Shown: piece by piece, positions 1-9,156 of the stretch
Position numbering within the stretch: position 1 is the first letter of the stretch
How the letters are laid out: every line of letters starts with the position of its first letter
Source: Streptomyces tendae
Lineage (GTDB): Bacteria > Actinomycetota > Actinomycetes > Streptomycetales > Streptomycetaceae
Assembly: GCF_008632955.1 (NCBI RefSeq)
Contig: NZ_CP043960.1
Coordinates: forward strand, 248,001-312,000
Length of the DNA stretch: 64,000 nt
Direction of reading: 5' to 3'
Notes under the pieces: model-generated
Told to the model about the DNA's origin: nothing
Seen by the model: only the letters and a program-made list of their open reading frames with translations
Database searches by the model: none
Made by a program: the position numbers and the translations under genes

Positions 1-575
1 CACGAGAGGCCGGACAGACTCTTGCGGGCACGATCGGCGTCTCCGACACTCAGGTCCCCATACGCGGCGTGCCAACGGCTGGGCATCACCGACACCAGCA
101 AGCCGTGATCCGACAGAAGGGGGACGAGGGAACCGAGGACAAGTTCCGGGGAGTGGAAGAAGCCCAGTAGGTGGTGGGTGTTGATGATGAGGTCGAACCT
201 CATCCCGGCCAACAGCGCGCCCGCTTGGTCGACGTCGCCTCTGATGTGGCGGACCCTGTCGAGGTAACCGTGGGAACGTGCACGTTCCTCGGCATGCCTC
301 ACCATACCCGCGCTCACGTCGAGCAGGACACCCGAGCTTTCCTGGCACGTCGTGGCAATCCGCGCCGACCACCGTCCGGTCCCGCCGCCTACGTCGAGGA
401 AAGTGAACTTGTCGGGCAGTCGCGGGAACACCGACAGGTTCAACGCTTCCGAGAGTAGAACGTCCGTCAGGCGCTCGTAAGATCCGTGAGCTTCTGTGTC
501 GTAGGTGGCAGCTTTGGCTTCGAAATATCTTCTGGCATGTGCTAACTGGTTGAACACGGCATTCTTCATCATCAT
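1..575 (-). CDS. Class I SAM-dependent methyltransferase, 3' end cut by window edge
   Basis: The reading frame starts at an ATG at 575 (three ATG codons in a row; a weak GGGG lies just upstream) and runs off the left edge, so about 191 N-terminal residues are visible. Motif I of class I methyltransferases is clear near residue 60 (FLDVGGGTGRW), followed by an acidic residue in LLDVSAGM and a motif-IV-like stretch (FDLIINTHHLLGFF). The family transfers a methyl group from S-adenosylmethionine to small molecules, proteins or nucleic acids; the substrate cannot be told. The C-terminal part is not in the window. Confidence 0.85.
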   Translation of the reverse strand, partial: MMMKNAVFNQLAHARRYFEAKAATYDTEAHGSYERLTDVLLSEALNLSVFPRLPDKFTFLDVGGGTGRWSARIATTCQESSGVLLDVSAGMVRHAEERARSHGYLDRVRHIRGDVDQAGALLAGMRFDLIINTHHLLGFFHSPELVLGSLVPLLSDHGLLVSVMPSRWHAAYGDLSVGDADRARKSLSGLS

Positions 576-804
576 CCCCACTGCGTCGAAGTGAAGCCGG
601 TGCGTACCCCGACGCGTCCCCAAGGTAACTCGGCTCGACTGCGCCCCACAACCGAACTTCTGAAATCAGCAATGTGACCCGGCGGTTGACCACCAGGATG
701 TCTGTGGCTTCCGGGCCCTTGTCATCAACCGGTCCGGCATGAGGCGGTTCTTTGCCGCTGTGTCCACCACCGAGATGCCCGATCTCTGAGGCTCGATACC
801 CGCT

Positions 805-1662
805 GAGCCCTTTTCAACCTGGCGACTGAGCACGTCAGTTGGACTGACAGGCAAGTGAAGCCCCTGGTAGATGGGTTTTCGACCAAGAAATCCGTCTCCA
901 CCAGAGGCTTCGTGTGTTTGTCTACCCGTCGGGTGTCGACGTGTCCAGTTCTGCCCTGCGCTTCCTGTCCGCCAAGCTCCGTTGGGAGCTCGGTACCCGA
1001 TGGCGGCGCCTGAGCCCGGGCCAGCAAGCCCTGCTCACTCTCGCCCACCTTCGCAACGGCCACCCGTACGCCCAGCTCGCAGCCGGTTTCGGCATCGGGA
1101 CCACGACGGCCTACCGGTACGTCGCCGAGGCCGTCGAGCTACTGGCCGCCCTCGCCCCGACTCTCGCGGAAGCGGACCGGACGGCATCGACGAAGGCTTT
1201 CGTGCTGCTGGACGGCACCCTGCTGCCGATCGACCGGATCGCCGCGGACCGCCCCTCCTATTCCGGCAAGCACAAGAAGCACGGGATGAACGTGCAGGTC
1301 CTAACCGCTCCGTCCGGCCGGCTACTGTGGGCGTCGCCGGTTCTGCCCGGAGCCGTCCACGATGCCCGGGCCGCCCGTGAACACGGCATCATCGCCGCCC
1401 TCACGGACGCCGGCATCACCTGCTGGGCCGACAAGGGATACCGAGGCGCCGGGGGCACGGTCCGGTTCCCGTACTGGGGACGTTGGGAGAACCTTTCCAC
1501 AGGCCAGAAGGCCGTCAACCGGTCTCAGGCAAAAATCCGAGCCCTGGTCGAGTAGGCCGTCGCCACCCTCAAGTCCTGGCGGCTCCTCCGCAAGCTGCGG
1601 TGCTCGACCACCCGCATCACGAGCCTCGTCCAAGCCGTCCTGACCCTGCATTTGACCAGCTC
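805..1662 (+). mobile_element. IS5-family (ISL2-like) insertion sequence, IS-1
   Basis: Imperfect terminal repeats are GAGCCCTTTTCAACC at 805 and, in reverse complement, GAGCTGGTCAAATGC ending at 1662; they resemble the ends of the related element at 21577-22451. No clear target duplication is seen. A long hairpin precedes the transposase gene, whose frame is broken by a stop codon. Confidence 0.55.
857..911 (+). promoter_or_regulatory. Long hairpin just upstream of a transposase start
   Basis: Arms GAAGCCCCTGGT (857-868) and ACCAGAGGCTTC (900-911) pair, and the inner sequence also pairs with G-T wobbles, leaving an apical loop containing TCGACC. The arm ends three bases before the GTG start at 914, so the structure could mask the start. 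The same kind of structure precedes three other transposase genes in the window. Confidence 0.45.
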
Positions 1663-1672
1663 AGGCCGATGA
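914..1672 (+). pseudogene. IS5-family transposase interrupted by an in-frame TAG
   Basis: The GTG start at 914 gives a protein with a helix-turn-helix region (about residues 45-75) followed by a DDE_4-type catalytic domain: LLDGTLLPID carries the first Asp and CWADKGYRG the second. An amber codon at 1553-1555 stops the frame after ALVE, but the same frame continues with AVATLKSWRLLRKLRCS and ends at TGA 1670-1672, giving a normal family C-terminus. The homologue at 21586-22335 has Arg at the stop position. This looks like a recent point mutation, possibly CAG to TAG. Confidence 0.8.
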
Positions 1673-1800
1673 TGGAAAGGCCCACTGAGAAGCTGTTGTC
1701 TTTCCGAGAGTGCGGGTGTGTTTCCGCTGGTCAGGTGTAGGGGTGGTGTTTCGGCGGGAGGGACGGGTTGTTGTGTCGTCTCTTCGGTGGAGGTGCCGGG

Positions 1801-2294
1801 ATGCCGTCGGTGATGGGGCTGCTGGAGGAGCGCGAACGCGTCGCTCGGCAGCGGGTGGATGCTCTCCAGGCCGAGCTGCGGGAAGCGGAGGCGGTGTGGG
1901 AGCGGTTCGTGATTGCCCGTGAGACGGTGGGTGAGGTTCTGGCGGAGCCTCGCGGAAGCGAGGACGTGGCGCCGGTCGTGGTGGCCGGTGAACGGCCGGT
2001 GCAGGTCAGGCAGGCGGTGCCCGGCTCAGTGGTGCCTCACTGGAGGAAGGGCTCGCCCCGGCGGTTCTCGCGCCGGACTACCAGCGGATCATGGCCGTGC
2101 TGGCCGGCGGGAACGAGATGCGCGGGGAGGCGATGGACTGTCGTCAACTCGCGGTCGGCCTCGGGCTGGAGCCGGTCCCGGCGAAGGTGGAAGGGGTGCG
2201 GTCGAAAGCCAAGCGGCTGGCCGCGCGGGGCTGGCTGGCGGAGGAACGTCCGGGGCTGTTCAGCGTGCCCGTCGGGCGAGGCGGCGGCTCATGA
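1801..2294 (+). pseudogene. IS-2 accessory protein, frameshifted
   Basis: The first part (MPSVMGLLEERERVARQ, start 1801) is a charged, probably coiled-coil segment. The second part (about 2055-2294) has a winged-helix-like look: CRQLAVGLGLEPVPAKVEGV then KAKRLAARGWLAEERPG. The two halves are in different frames; the change falls near 2045-2060 and fits loss of one base. The gene ends at 2294, inside the 3' end of the opposing transposase. Such proteins often sit beside IS5-type transposases in Streptomyces. Its function is unknown; the domain order would suit a DNA-binding accessory factor. Confidence 0.6.
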
Positions 2295-3141
2295 CCGTGC
2301 TCATCGCCCACTTGATCACTGCCTCCGAGGTGTCGGTGCGCGTCTCGTAGTCGCGGGCCAGCCGGCGTGAGTGCATCAGCCACGCGAACGTGCGCTCCAC
2401 CAGCCACCTCTTCGGCAGCACGGTGAAACCGCTGGTGTCGTCGCTGCGTCTGACCACGGTCAGCACGATCCGCCAGGCATCGCGGGCGAGGTCGACCAGG
2501 CGTCCGGTGTAGCCTCCGTCGGCCCACACCCGCGTGACGCGCCAGTGCCGCTCACGCAGCCGGGCCAGGAGTGTCTGCCCCGCGTCCCGGTCGGTGGCCG
2601 AGGCCGCGGTCACCATCACGGTCAGCAGCAGTCCGAGGGTGTCCACCACGATGTGCCGCTTGCGGCCGTTGACCTTCTTCCCGCCGTCGAATCCCCTGGT
2701 CGCGCTCGGCACCGACGCGGCTGCCTTCACCGACTGCGCATCGATGATGCCGGCCGTCGGCTCCGGATCCCGGCCCGCGGCCCGGCGGACCCGGTCGCGC
2801 AGCCGGTCGTGGAACTCGGCGGTCAGGCCCTTGTCCCGCCAGCGCCGGAAGAAGGCGTAGACGCGGTCCCACGCGGGGAAGTCCGCAGGCATCGCCCGCC
2901 AGGTGATACCGCCCGCGACCAGATAGCGCACCGCATCGACCATCTGCCGGTGACAATAGCTCTCCGGTTGCCCACCGCGGCCCTCGAGCCAGCAGGGAAC
3001 CGGCATCGCGTCACGTACGACGGCCCACTCCGCGTCGCTCATGTCGGACGGATACCTCGGTCGCCTGTACGGCCGGTCCGCGGCGTTCCCGAACCGGTGA
3101 GCGAGACAATCACACGACGGGGACGCCGAGTTGGACGCCAT
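2260..3141 (-). CDS. IS5-family DDE transposase (IS-2)
   Basis: About 293 residues from the ATG at 3141; the frame is open upstream to 3255 but that part does not resemble the family. An N-terminal DUF4096-like domain (SDAEWAVVRDAMP) precedes the DDE domain: first Asp in GIIDAQSVKAA, second in RVWADGGYTGR, Glu in WLVERTFAWL. All three catalytic residues are present, so the protein may be active. It would cut and join the IS-2 ends. Confidence 0.85.
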   Translation of the reverse strand: MASNSASPSCDCLAHRFGNAADRPYRRPRYPSDMSDAEWAVVRDAMPVPCWLEGRGGQPESYCHRQMVDAVRYLVAGGITWRAMPADFPAWDRVYAFFRRWRDKGLTAEFHDRLRDRVRRAAGRDPEPTAGIIDAQSVKAAASVPSATRGFDGGKKVNGRKRHIVVDTLGLLLTVMVTAASATDRDAGQTLLARLRERHWRVTRVWADGGYTGRLVDLARDAWRIVLTVVRRSDDTSGFTVLPKRWLVERTFAWLMHSRRLARDYETRTDTSEAVIKWAMSTVMSRRLARRAR

Positions 3142-3170
3142 CGACGCCGGCACGGAAGACTGCAGCACCA

Positions 3171-3225
3171 GGGGCCTCCTGTTGCTCGTTTGGATTCGAC
3201 ACCCTCGAGCTGTGCGGGAGGCCCC
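3171..3225 (-). promoter_or_regulatory. Long hairpin upstream of IS-2 transposase
   Basis: Arms GGGGCCTCC (3171-3179) and GGAGGCCCC (3217-3225), with an inner GCTCG/CGAGC pair and a loop that reads GGTGTCGAA on the transposase strand. It lies 30 bases upstream of the start at 3141. Confidence 0.45.
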
Positions 3226-3321
3226 GCTTTCATGCCCGGTCGGCCACGAGATCACCCGACCGAGTCGACGACCTCGAACTCACGCTCACCAAGATCGATA
3301 GAACAACAGCTTCTGAGTGGG

Positions 3322-3978
3322 CGTATTTCGTGGAATTGAGTCGCTTGAGTCGCTTGAGTCGCTTGAGGCGGTCGAGCTGGATGCCCAACACGTTTTCTGG
3401 TCATGTGCGTGGTCAACGGCCTGGGAAGGCGGGCAGTGGGCTCGTCATCGGCACCGCTGTAAGCGGATGATCCGGGTATTCTAGGTTCTTCGTTCCACGC
3501 TCCCATCGTGTGAGCACTGGTTGGTGCACTTTCGCTCGTGGGTCTCGAGGAAGTCGATTTCCCAGAAATTGGATTCGCTGCCTCTACGGGGCACGGTCTG
3601 ATCATCCGCGTGGATAGTTGCTGAAACGACGGATATCTCTTACCACGCGGTGGGCCGGAGCGGATGAAATCGGCCAGGCGGGATGTCAGGGGATCGCGGC
3701 CGGCGGGTCGGGGGCGACGATTCGATTCGCTGGCGACGGCCCTGATCGGGCGACTGCGGATTCCCTGCCCTGCAGGCGCCCAGTCCGAGCGGTCCGACAG
3801 GCAGACAAGCCGTGTGTGATCCGGCGCTGATCGGCCGTCGATCCGGCACCTCGACAATCGTCCGGTCAGCACCTTCCGAGCAGACGAGGGCCAGCGCATG
3901 GCGCTTCACTTTGGACTCCGCCCCGGAGTCGTATGGTCACCGACTCGGACGGCCGACGTGGGTTCGAGAGGCGGATCG
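3322..3978. other. No gene seen between IS-2 and the HTH gene
   Basis: Reading frames here have irregular composition and no recognisable domains. The stretch holds the 9-bp tandem repeat described separately and the likely 5' region of the next gene. Confidence 0.5.
3336..3367. repeat. 9-bp tandem repeat TTGAGTCGC
   Basis: TTGAGTCGC occurs three times in a row (3336, 3345, 3354), followed by a partial TTGAG. It lies 15 bases outside the right end of IS-2. Confidence 0.8.
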
Positions 3979-4347
3979 ATGGGCGCGCGCCCGGAGGAGA
4001 CGCCTGTCGACCAGCGTGACTGCGGACTGCTGCTGAGCCCCAGGGAGCACAGGCTAATTTCGCTGCTATGGGCCGGACACACGGACGCCAGCGCCGCCCA
4101 CCGGATGGGAATCAGCCCTCGAACGGTTACCAACATCCTGCGCTCACTGATGGACCGCACAGGGGTGAACAACCGTTTCCAACTGGGTGTTGTCCTCGGT
4201 AGCCACTTCGCGCTGAGGCACACACCAGATATGCGCGCGCCTGATGACGGCCCGGCAAATGCCGGGCCGTCATCATCACTCGGTGCTTGCCAGGACACGT
4301 CACGCGAGGAGTACTGCCCGGTGGGCTCTGTGGTGGGGATGGCTTGA
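3979..4347 (+). CDS. LuxR-type HTH protein, domain only
   Basis: The start chosen is ATG 3979, preceded by GAGAGG at a good distance; the frame is open further upstream. Residues about 17-75 match the C-terminal LuxR/GerE helix-turn-helix (LSPREHRLISLLWAGH, then SAAHRMGISPRTVTNILRSL). In Streptomyces this version normally ends a regulator of more than 300 residues, so this is either a stand-alone DNA-binding domain or the tail of a lost gene. The last third of the frame runs through a perfect terminator hairpin at 4242-4275, so the true C-terminus is doubtful and a frame loss near 4230 is possible. Confidence 0.55.
   Translation: MGARPEETPVDQRDCGLLLSPREHRLISLLWAGHTDASAAHRMGISPRTVTNILRSLMDRTGVNNRFQLGVVLGSHFALRHTPDMRAPDDGPANAGPSSSLGACQDTSREEYCPVGSVVGMA
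4242..4275. terminator. Perfect 15-bp stem terminator
   Basis: TGATGACGGCCCGGC, a 4-base AAAT loop, and its exact complement. No U-tract follows, as is common in actinobacteria. Confidence 0.75.
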
Positions 4348-4691
4348 AGAAGGACGGGCCGGCGGAGTCGTTCGCGGGGCTGGATAGTGTCAAAGACTTG
4401 TGGGTGTCCTCCGGGGCGACGTCGGGTGTTCAACCCCCAGTGGGCTGTCCGAGATCGAAGGGCTCTCCCCGCCGACGCGCGGGTGTTCTGAAGTGCGGCC
4501 GGTGGTCGGTGTCGCCCTGGCCGCCGTACGAGCGGGCCGCCTTCCCGTCGGCGCACTGACCGCTCGGATCCACGCGGTTCGCCGCTCCGACCGCCTCGAC
4601 TCGCATACCCAGCCGCATACCCGTCGCTTTGCCCGCCGCTACCCCGAGGCCCAGCCTGCGGTCGACCTGCGGGGACGGGGAGGCTGGCCCT

Positions 4692-4856
4692 GTGCCGGAA
4701 CAGGCGACCGACGTCACCACGGTGGAGCAAACCCGCTGGACATTCGAGGCCGTCGCGAAGATGGTCGCCAAGGACCAAGACGGCATCCGGGACCCCGCAG
4801 TCGCCCACGACCCGGACACCGAAGTCGAAGGCGGAGAAGAAACGCCAGCAGCGTAG
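4692..4856 (+). CDS. Small ORF of unknown function (54 aa)
   Basis: GTG start at 4692 with GGGGAGG about 12 bases upstream. The acidic product contains TRWTFEAVAKMVAKDQDGIR and ends DTEVEGGEETPAA. I do not recognise it; it may be the tail of a larger lost gene. Confidence 0.25.
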   Translation: MPEQATDVTTVEQTRWTFEAVAKMVAKDQDGIRDPAVAHDPDTEVEGGEETPAA

Positions 4857-5114
4857 GGGCGGCTCCAGGGCGCCGGGCGTCGTCACTTCATCGCCGGGCA
4901 GTCGCATCAACCCGGGTCGCGGATGCACCATGCCACTGCGTGGCTGTGGTGACGATGCGATGCACCCGACCGATGGGGACGATGCACTGCACCCGATACG
5001 CCTCGAAAGCGGACACCACTCTGTGTCCGCCGCCCCGAATCCTCAGTCACCTCAACTATCGAATGATATTGAACGTTTGAAGACCGCGCCGAGCTGACCG
5101 ACCTGCTCGTCAAG

Positions 5115-5395
5115 CACGTGCGAATCTGCCCACAGGGCTGCTCGCCACCACGGCGACATCGAAGACGAACCGGCAGGCGAAAGGATCCACCGGGTTCATC
5201 GCCGACCGCGACGACATCCGCCTGGCCGGCCGCGCCACGGCCCGGTTCGTACTCAAAGACCCCGACGCCGACGCCCCGGCGCAGCCGATCTTCCGCGTCC
5301 TGATCGTCACCGGCCGGCTCGCGAACCGCAAGCTCGCCACCCGCCGGGGGAGCGATGAAGGGCGGTGCGGTCAACCGTGTGCAAACTGCTCGTGA
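5115..5395 (+). pseudogene. Unrecognised gene fragment with good codon bias
   Basis: From about 5115 to the TGA at 5393-5395 one frame has nearly all G/C third positions and a protein-like sequence (STGFIADRDDIRLAGRATAR, then PIFRVLIVTGRLANRKLAT). No start codon fits its beginning and a different frame looks coding just upstream (AELTDLLVKHVRI), so it seems to be a frameshifted or truncated remnant. The family is not recognised. Confidence 0.3.
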
Positions 5396-5969
5396 GCGCG
5401 CCGGGATCCCGTACCTGGGCGGGAAGAAGGTGCGAGCGTCCAGCTTGCGAGCCGGCCCGAACACCGAACGATTGCCGCCGGGTGCCGCGGCGGAAGCGCA
5501 ACCGGAGAGGCCGCTTTGGCCCCCTGGATCAGTCCCTCCGTGGCACCAGCTGGCCTGACCAGCGAGAACAGCGGAGCTCGTCACCGGACGACAGAGATGC
5601 GGAAGGGGATGCTGCCATTCTGCATTGCGGGACTCCACGCTATGGGCATGGGACTTGGGCCACACCTCACGTGGCTCGCCGACGCGGTTTCCGGAGCGGT
5701 GAGCTGCGCGGGTGCAGGGGGCGCACGCGCACATCTGCACCCGCGAGGACACGCTAACCAGGCCCAGATCAGGACCAGGACACGGTGGACCTGGCAGGAC
5801 AACGCAGTAGGTGGCGGGATGGTGCGGCCGGGCGCGTCCGGCGGTGATCCACACCCACTTCGACGTGTCATGCCCGCGTGGAGGTGGGTTGGGCGTGGTG
5901 CCGCGTGCCTTGCGCTACGGCTTCGCAACCGCGGTGCTGGACGTCGCACAGGGGAGTCGAGCGGCGTCG
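5396..5969. other. No supported gene
   Basis: Several frames are open on both strands but none has convincing codon bias or a known domain. It ends at the terminator of the following minus-strand gene. Confidence 0.4.
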
Positions 5970-5998
5970 CCGCTTCGGCCGAGGACTGGCCGAAGCGG
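5970..5998 (-). terminator. Terminator of the peptidoglycan-binding gene
   Basis: CCGCTTCGGCC, 7-base loop, GGCC GAAGCGG: an 11-bp perfect stem placed about 35 bases after the stop codon at 6033. Confidence 0.7.
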
Positions 5999-6032
5999 CA
6001 ACGGACGGCCAGTGCCGACGCTGAACGCGATG

Positions 6033-6473
6033 TCAGAGGCGGGCGCAGCCCAGCGTGGAACTGTAGTGCTTCATGCTGTCACGGGTGTTCGGGCCGTAGA
6101 TGCCGTCCGGGAAGAGCCCGTATTTCTCTTGAAGGGCCTCAACGGCGAGGAACGTCTGCGGGCCGTAGAAGCCATCGACGCCAAGGTAGGAGTAGCCCTC
6201 GCAATTCTTCAGGCTCCGCTGCAGCGCCTTCACGGCCGGGTTCTCCGTGCTCTGGTTGAGTACCAGTTTGCACGTCAAAGTCTTGGAGCTGCCGTAGGCG
6301 GGAACCGTGACGGAGTGACCCGAGGTGATGGAGACAGCCTTGGTAGTGTTACAGGTCGGGTATACGTATGCGCTCGCGGAGGGGGAGGCGGCGACGCCGC
6401 AGGCGAGTATGGCCGCTAGGGCACCCAAGGCAGCGAGGGCGCGAGACTTGCGGCGGGAGGAACGAAAGGACAT
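6033..6473 (-). CDS. Secreted peptidoglycan-binding domain protein
   Basis: The start at 6473 has AGGAG eight bases upstream; an upstream in-frame ATG (6506) lacks this. Residues 1-35 form a signal peptide: basic SFRSSRRKSR, hydrophobic ALAALGALAAILACGV, then a likely cut after SASA. A PG_binding_1 repeat follows (NPAVKALQRSL, GVDGFYGPQTFLAVEALQ, DGIYGPNTRDSM). Family members bind cell-wall peptidoglycan; here no catalytic domain is attached, so the protein is a wall-binding module by itself. Its own terminator follows. A second protein of the same type is encoded 450 bases upstream in the same direction. Confidence 0.85.
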   Translation of the reverse strand: MSFRSSRRKSRALAALGALAAILACGVAASPSASAYVYPTCNTTKAVSITSGHSVTVPAYGSSKTLTCKLVLNQSTENPAVKALQRSLKNCEGYSYLGVDGFYGPQTFLAVEALQEKYGLFPDGIYGPNTRDSMKHYSSTLGCARL

Positions 6474-6922
6474 CAGGCTCCTATTGAGAGGTTGTCGGGT
6501 AGGCATGTGATTTGATCAGAAATCATGGTGTTTGCTCTGTTTGGCATGTCTACGCCTCGCCCGCGCGATGCAGAGGCGTCCCTATCTGTAGGGGCGAAGA
6601 CCCGGGTCGGTCGTGGGGGCAGGGGCTTCGGCGGCCGCATGGGTACTCAGGGTGTCCAGCACCTCAGGGTCGGGTCAGCTGATGGCCGGTGGCTCTCCCG
6701 CACCTGGCAGCGCAGGAGTTCATGGATCTACTGGTCGCTACCATGGTCCCGCCAGGCTGCGGAGTCCATCGCGCTTTTCGGTCGTTCGGCAGGTGAGTCC
6801 ACTGACGGCTGGTCCGGGACTGGTGCAGGCGCGACGGAACGGTGCCAGTTCTTCCAGGCCATGAGCACCGCTCGATCAACACCCGCTGTTGGCCCGCCAA
6901 GTCGCCTTGGTGTGGCTTGCGC
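6474..6922. other. Gap between the two peptidoglycan-binding genes
   Basis: No gene with domain support. It should hold the promoter of the 6473 gene. Reading frames on both strands have unusual residue composition and are probably spurious. Confidence 0.45.
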
Positions 6923-7486
6923 TTACTCACCCCACCGGTCCAGCGAATCAGGGGTATCGGACCGGCACGTTCCGGCTTCGGCGACACCATCAAGCGACAC
7001 CAGAACCACTTCCGAACTCACGAACCGCCCGCTCTGACTCCCTCTAGCTTCATGCACAACGGACCTTTGCACCTGTCTCGATGCTGTATCGGCCCAGAGG
7101 ATTGCGTTGCGTGTCACCGGACCGTACTCGCCGTCCTGGCTCACGCCAGCTCTGCCCTGTGCATATTTGAGTGCCGCCTCGGTGGCGGGTCCGAACACCC
7201 CGTCAATCGCGATGTTCCTGCCATAGCAGTGCCGCAATGCCTTCTGCAGGGAGGTGACACCGGCACCGGTGCTTCCCTGGGCCATGACGCACGTTGTGTT
7301 GGTGTTGCTGGTTGACGGCCTGGTGGTCCAGGTGGTGTCCGCACTCTGCGTCCAGGCGGACGAGGTGCACCACGGGTATGCCGCTGCCGCAGCAGAGGGC
7401 GCGGCAGCGAGGGCCCCTCCCAGCGACGCAGCCAACAGCCCTGAAGCAACAAGTGATGTGACGCCGGTACGGGTGCGCGGGAACAT
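6923..7486 (-). CDS. Secreted peptidoglycan-binding protein with aberrant tail
   Basis: Start ATG 7486 with GAGAGGG upstream (a TTG at 7501 is also possible). A signal peptide covers about residues 1-36 (hydrophobic SLVASGLLAASLGGALAAA, cut near ASAAAAA-type alanines). A PG_binding_1 repeat follows (AGVTSLQKAL, AIDGVFGPATEAALKYAQ, DGEYGPVTRNAILW). The paralogue at 6033-6473 stops about 14 residues after the equivalent YGPNTRD, whereas this frame continues for about 50 residues with no family resemblance. The natural end was probably lost by a small deletion or rearrangement near 7080. Confidence 0.75.
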   Translation of the reverse strand: MFPRTRTGVTSLVASGLLAASLGGALAAAPSAAAAAYPWCTSSAWTQSADTTWTTRPSTSNTNTTCVMAQGSTGAGVTSLQKALRHCYGRNIAIDGVFGPATEAALKYAQGRAGVSQDGEYGPVTRNAILWADTASRQVQRSVVHEARGSQSGRFVSSEVVLVSLDGVAEAGTCRSDTPDSLDRWGE

Positions 7487-7802
7487 TCTCAGCCCTCTCA
7501 ATGATCCGCAAGCTGCCGGCCAGGTCGGGTCCCCGTCCTCCGGCCTTTCCCACGAACCCTAGGGCCGTTGTGGGCTTCCGACTTTGTTATTCGTGCAGGG
7601 AACTTTGTCAGTGGTGCACCTGCCTCAAGCGGACGCCACATCAGGCGAGGGCATGCCGTGCCCGTCGAAGCCGTTGCGTACCGAGAGGGAATCCAGCCAC
7701 ACTGACGTCGGGAACTGCGCATGTGGAGGGGTGACTTGTGGGGGAACGGGCAGCGGTCTTGGCAGGCCGACCTTATGACCGACGCAGAGGAAGGTCTGCC
7801 TC
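7487..7802. promoter_or_regulatory. Divergent promoter region
   Basis: Holds the promoters of the secreted-protein gene (leftward) and the AraC-type gene (rightward). No clear operator could be assigned by eye. Confidence 0.4.
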
Positions 7803-8771
7803 GTGAGCACGGTCCTGGACACCGCGTTCATACCGCCGCGGGACCGGGAGGAAGTGGTCCGCAACGCGGTGTGGAAATCCATGGTGGCGGTCGATATCGA
7901 TCACCGTCCCAGGGCTGAGGACATCTCCGTTCGCATCGGGCTCGGCACCGTCGGGCCCATCAGGATCTGTTCAGCGCGGGCGACCGCGGTCGCTCTCCGT
8001 CGGACAGAGCGGCTGGCCCGAGAGGACGAAGAGCCGGCCGTCACTCTCGGTGTGCAGATGACGGGCAGCAGCGTGGTGGTGCAGAACGGTCGCGAGTGCC
8101 TGCTGAGGCCGGGGGAATTCGCCGTCTACGAATCGATCGTTCCCTACACGCATCTGTTCGACGAAGGAGTCGACTACCGCTTCATCCGTTTCCCCCGCGC
8201 GGCACTAGCGCTCCCCGACCGGTTACTAAGAGACATCACCGCGGTCCCCTTGGGATCCGACAACCCCATTGCGCGCCTTGCCTTCCCCTACTTCTCCCAA
8301 CTGGCCGTCAGCGACGAATTGCACCAGGGCGTGCATGCCGACGCCGTTGTGGAACCCAGCATCGAGCTCCTCCGTGCCGTCCTGACGTCCCAGTACGGCA
8401 ACTCCAGCTTGGCCAAGGAGCCGCTGGAAGCGACGCTCGGCTTGCGGATCACTCAATACATTCTGGCCCACCTGGCTGATCCCGATCTATCGGCGGCACG
8501 GATCGCCGCCGCACACAACATTTCCGTACGTCACCTCTACGCGGTGCTGTCCCGGTCGGGCATCAGCCTCGGAGACTGGATCCGTACACGCCGCCTGGCC
8601 GCATGCAGGCGAGAACTGGCTGGCCCGAGCGGGCGGCTACAGACCATCGCGGCGGTAGGACGGAGATGGGGCTTCGTGGACGCGACCCACTTCAGCAAGG
8701 TGTTCAAACAGGCATACGGAATCCCGCCTCGGGCCTGGCGTGACCAGAACCACCCCCGCTCCTCCGTGTGA
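7803..8771 (+). CDS. AraC-family transcriptional regulator
   Basis: GTG start at 7803 after AGGAAGG. It encodes 322 residues, the usual size for AraC regulators with an N-terminal AraC_binding_2 domain. Residues about 60-190 fit that domain (SARATAVALRRTERL, LRPGEFAVYES, FDEGVDYRFIRFPR). The C-terminal 100 residues hold the two helix-turn-helix motifs (SAARIAAAHNISVRHLYAVL and GRRWGFVDATHFSKVFKQAY). Such proteins act as DNA-binding activators; the ligand and targets are unknown. No partner gene lies immediately beside it. Confidence 0.85.
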   Translation: MSTVLDTAFIPPRDREEVVRNAVWKSMVAVDIDHRPRAEDISVRIGLGTVGPIRICSARATAVALRRTERLAREDEEPAVTLGVQMTGSSVVVQNGRECLLRPGEFAVYESIVPYTHLFDEGVDYRFIRFPRAALALPDRLLRDITAVPLGSDNPIARLAFPYFSQLAVSDELHQGVHADAVVEPSIELLRAVLTSQYGNSSLAKEPLEATLGLRITQYILAHLADPDLSAARIAAAHNISVRHLYAVLSRSGISLGDWIRTRRLAACRRELAGPSGRLQTIAAVGRRWGFVDATHFSKVFKQAYGIPPRAWRDQNHPRSSV

Positions 8772-9156
8772 TGGTCTCCGCGCGGCCGCGTTTCGCGTGA
8801 CCGACCTTGGCGGGCTTGCTGCCGGGCCGTGCGCGGTCGACCGGGCTGGGCCCGCCTTTGGGCCCCGCCGGGCAGCCGCACGTGCGAGGAGCCGGGCACT
8901 GCCCGTTCCCAGTCCACCGGGTTCTTCGACCTCAGTTTCTCCAGCAGCCCAGGCGCTGGCCTCGTTCCAGACTCGCAAGGCGCGCCGTCAGCAGGTCATG
9001 CCCGAGCCGAAGCCGAGCTCCTGGGGCAGGTGCCTTCACTGGATGCCGGTGTGCAGGACGAACAGGATCCCGCACAGAGGCTGGCGGGGCACCCGCGGCC
9101 GCCCTCCACCTGCTTCGGCGGCGGCTCGGGCAACAATGGCTCGATGAGCGGCTACA
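8772..9156. other. No supported gene
   Basis: GC-rich stretch with a possible hairpin near 8848-8870 (GGGCCC arms) that may terminate the AraC-type gene. No frame matches a known family. Confidence 0.4.

Larger units (their letters stand above)
1681..3321. mobile_element. IS5-family element IS-2 with convergent accessory ORF
   Basis: Terminal inverted repeats CCCACTGAGAAGCTGTTGT (1681) and its near-perfect inverted copy ending at 3321 enclose a transposase on the minus strand and a second gene on the plus strand; the two reading frames overlap at their 3' ends. A second, decayed copy with the same layout is at 49.9-51.1 kb, so the accessory ORF belongs to the element. Confidence 0.7.

Noticed and set aside
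3252..3899. 215-codon minus-strand open frame
   Set aside because: Arg/Ser/Pro-rich, covers the 9-bp tandem repeat and the end of IS-2, no domain; not a gene.
4925..5010. Direct repeats of GATGCACCCGA type as a regulatory array
   Set aside because: Only two imperfect copies and no convincing promoter or gene start next to them.
4400..5080. Long plus-strand open frame, and opposing minus-strand frame 3906-4931
   Set aside because: Arg/Pro-rich, no domain or consistent codon bias; typical of spurious open frames in GC-rich DNA.
5516..6259. 247-codon plus-strand open frame
   Set aside because: Overlaps the peptidoglycan-binding gene and its terminator on the other strand; composition is non-protein-like.
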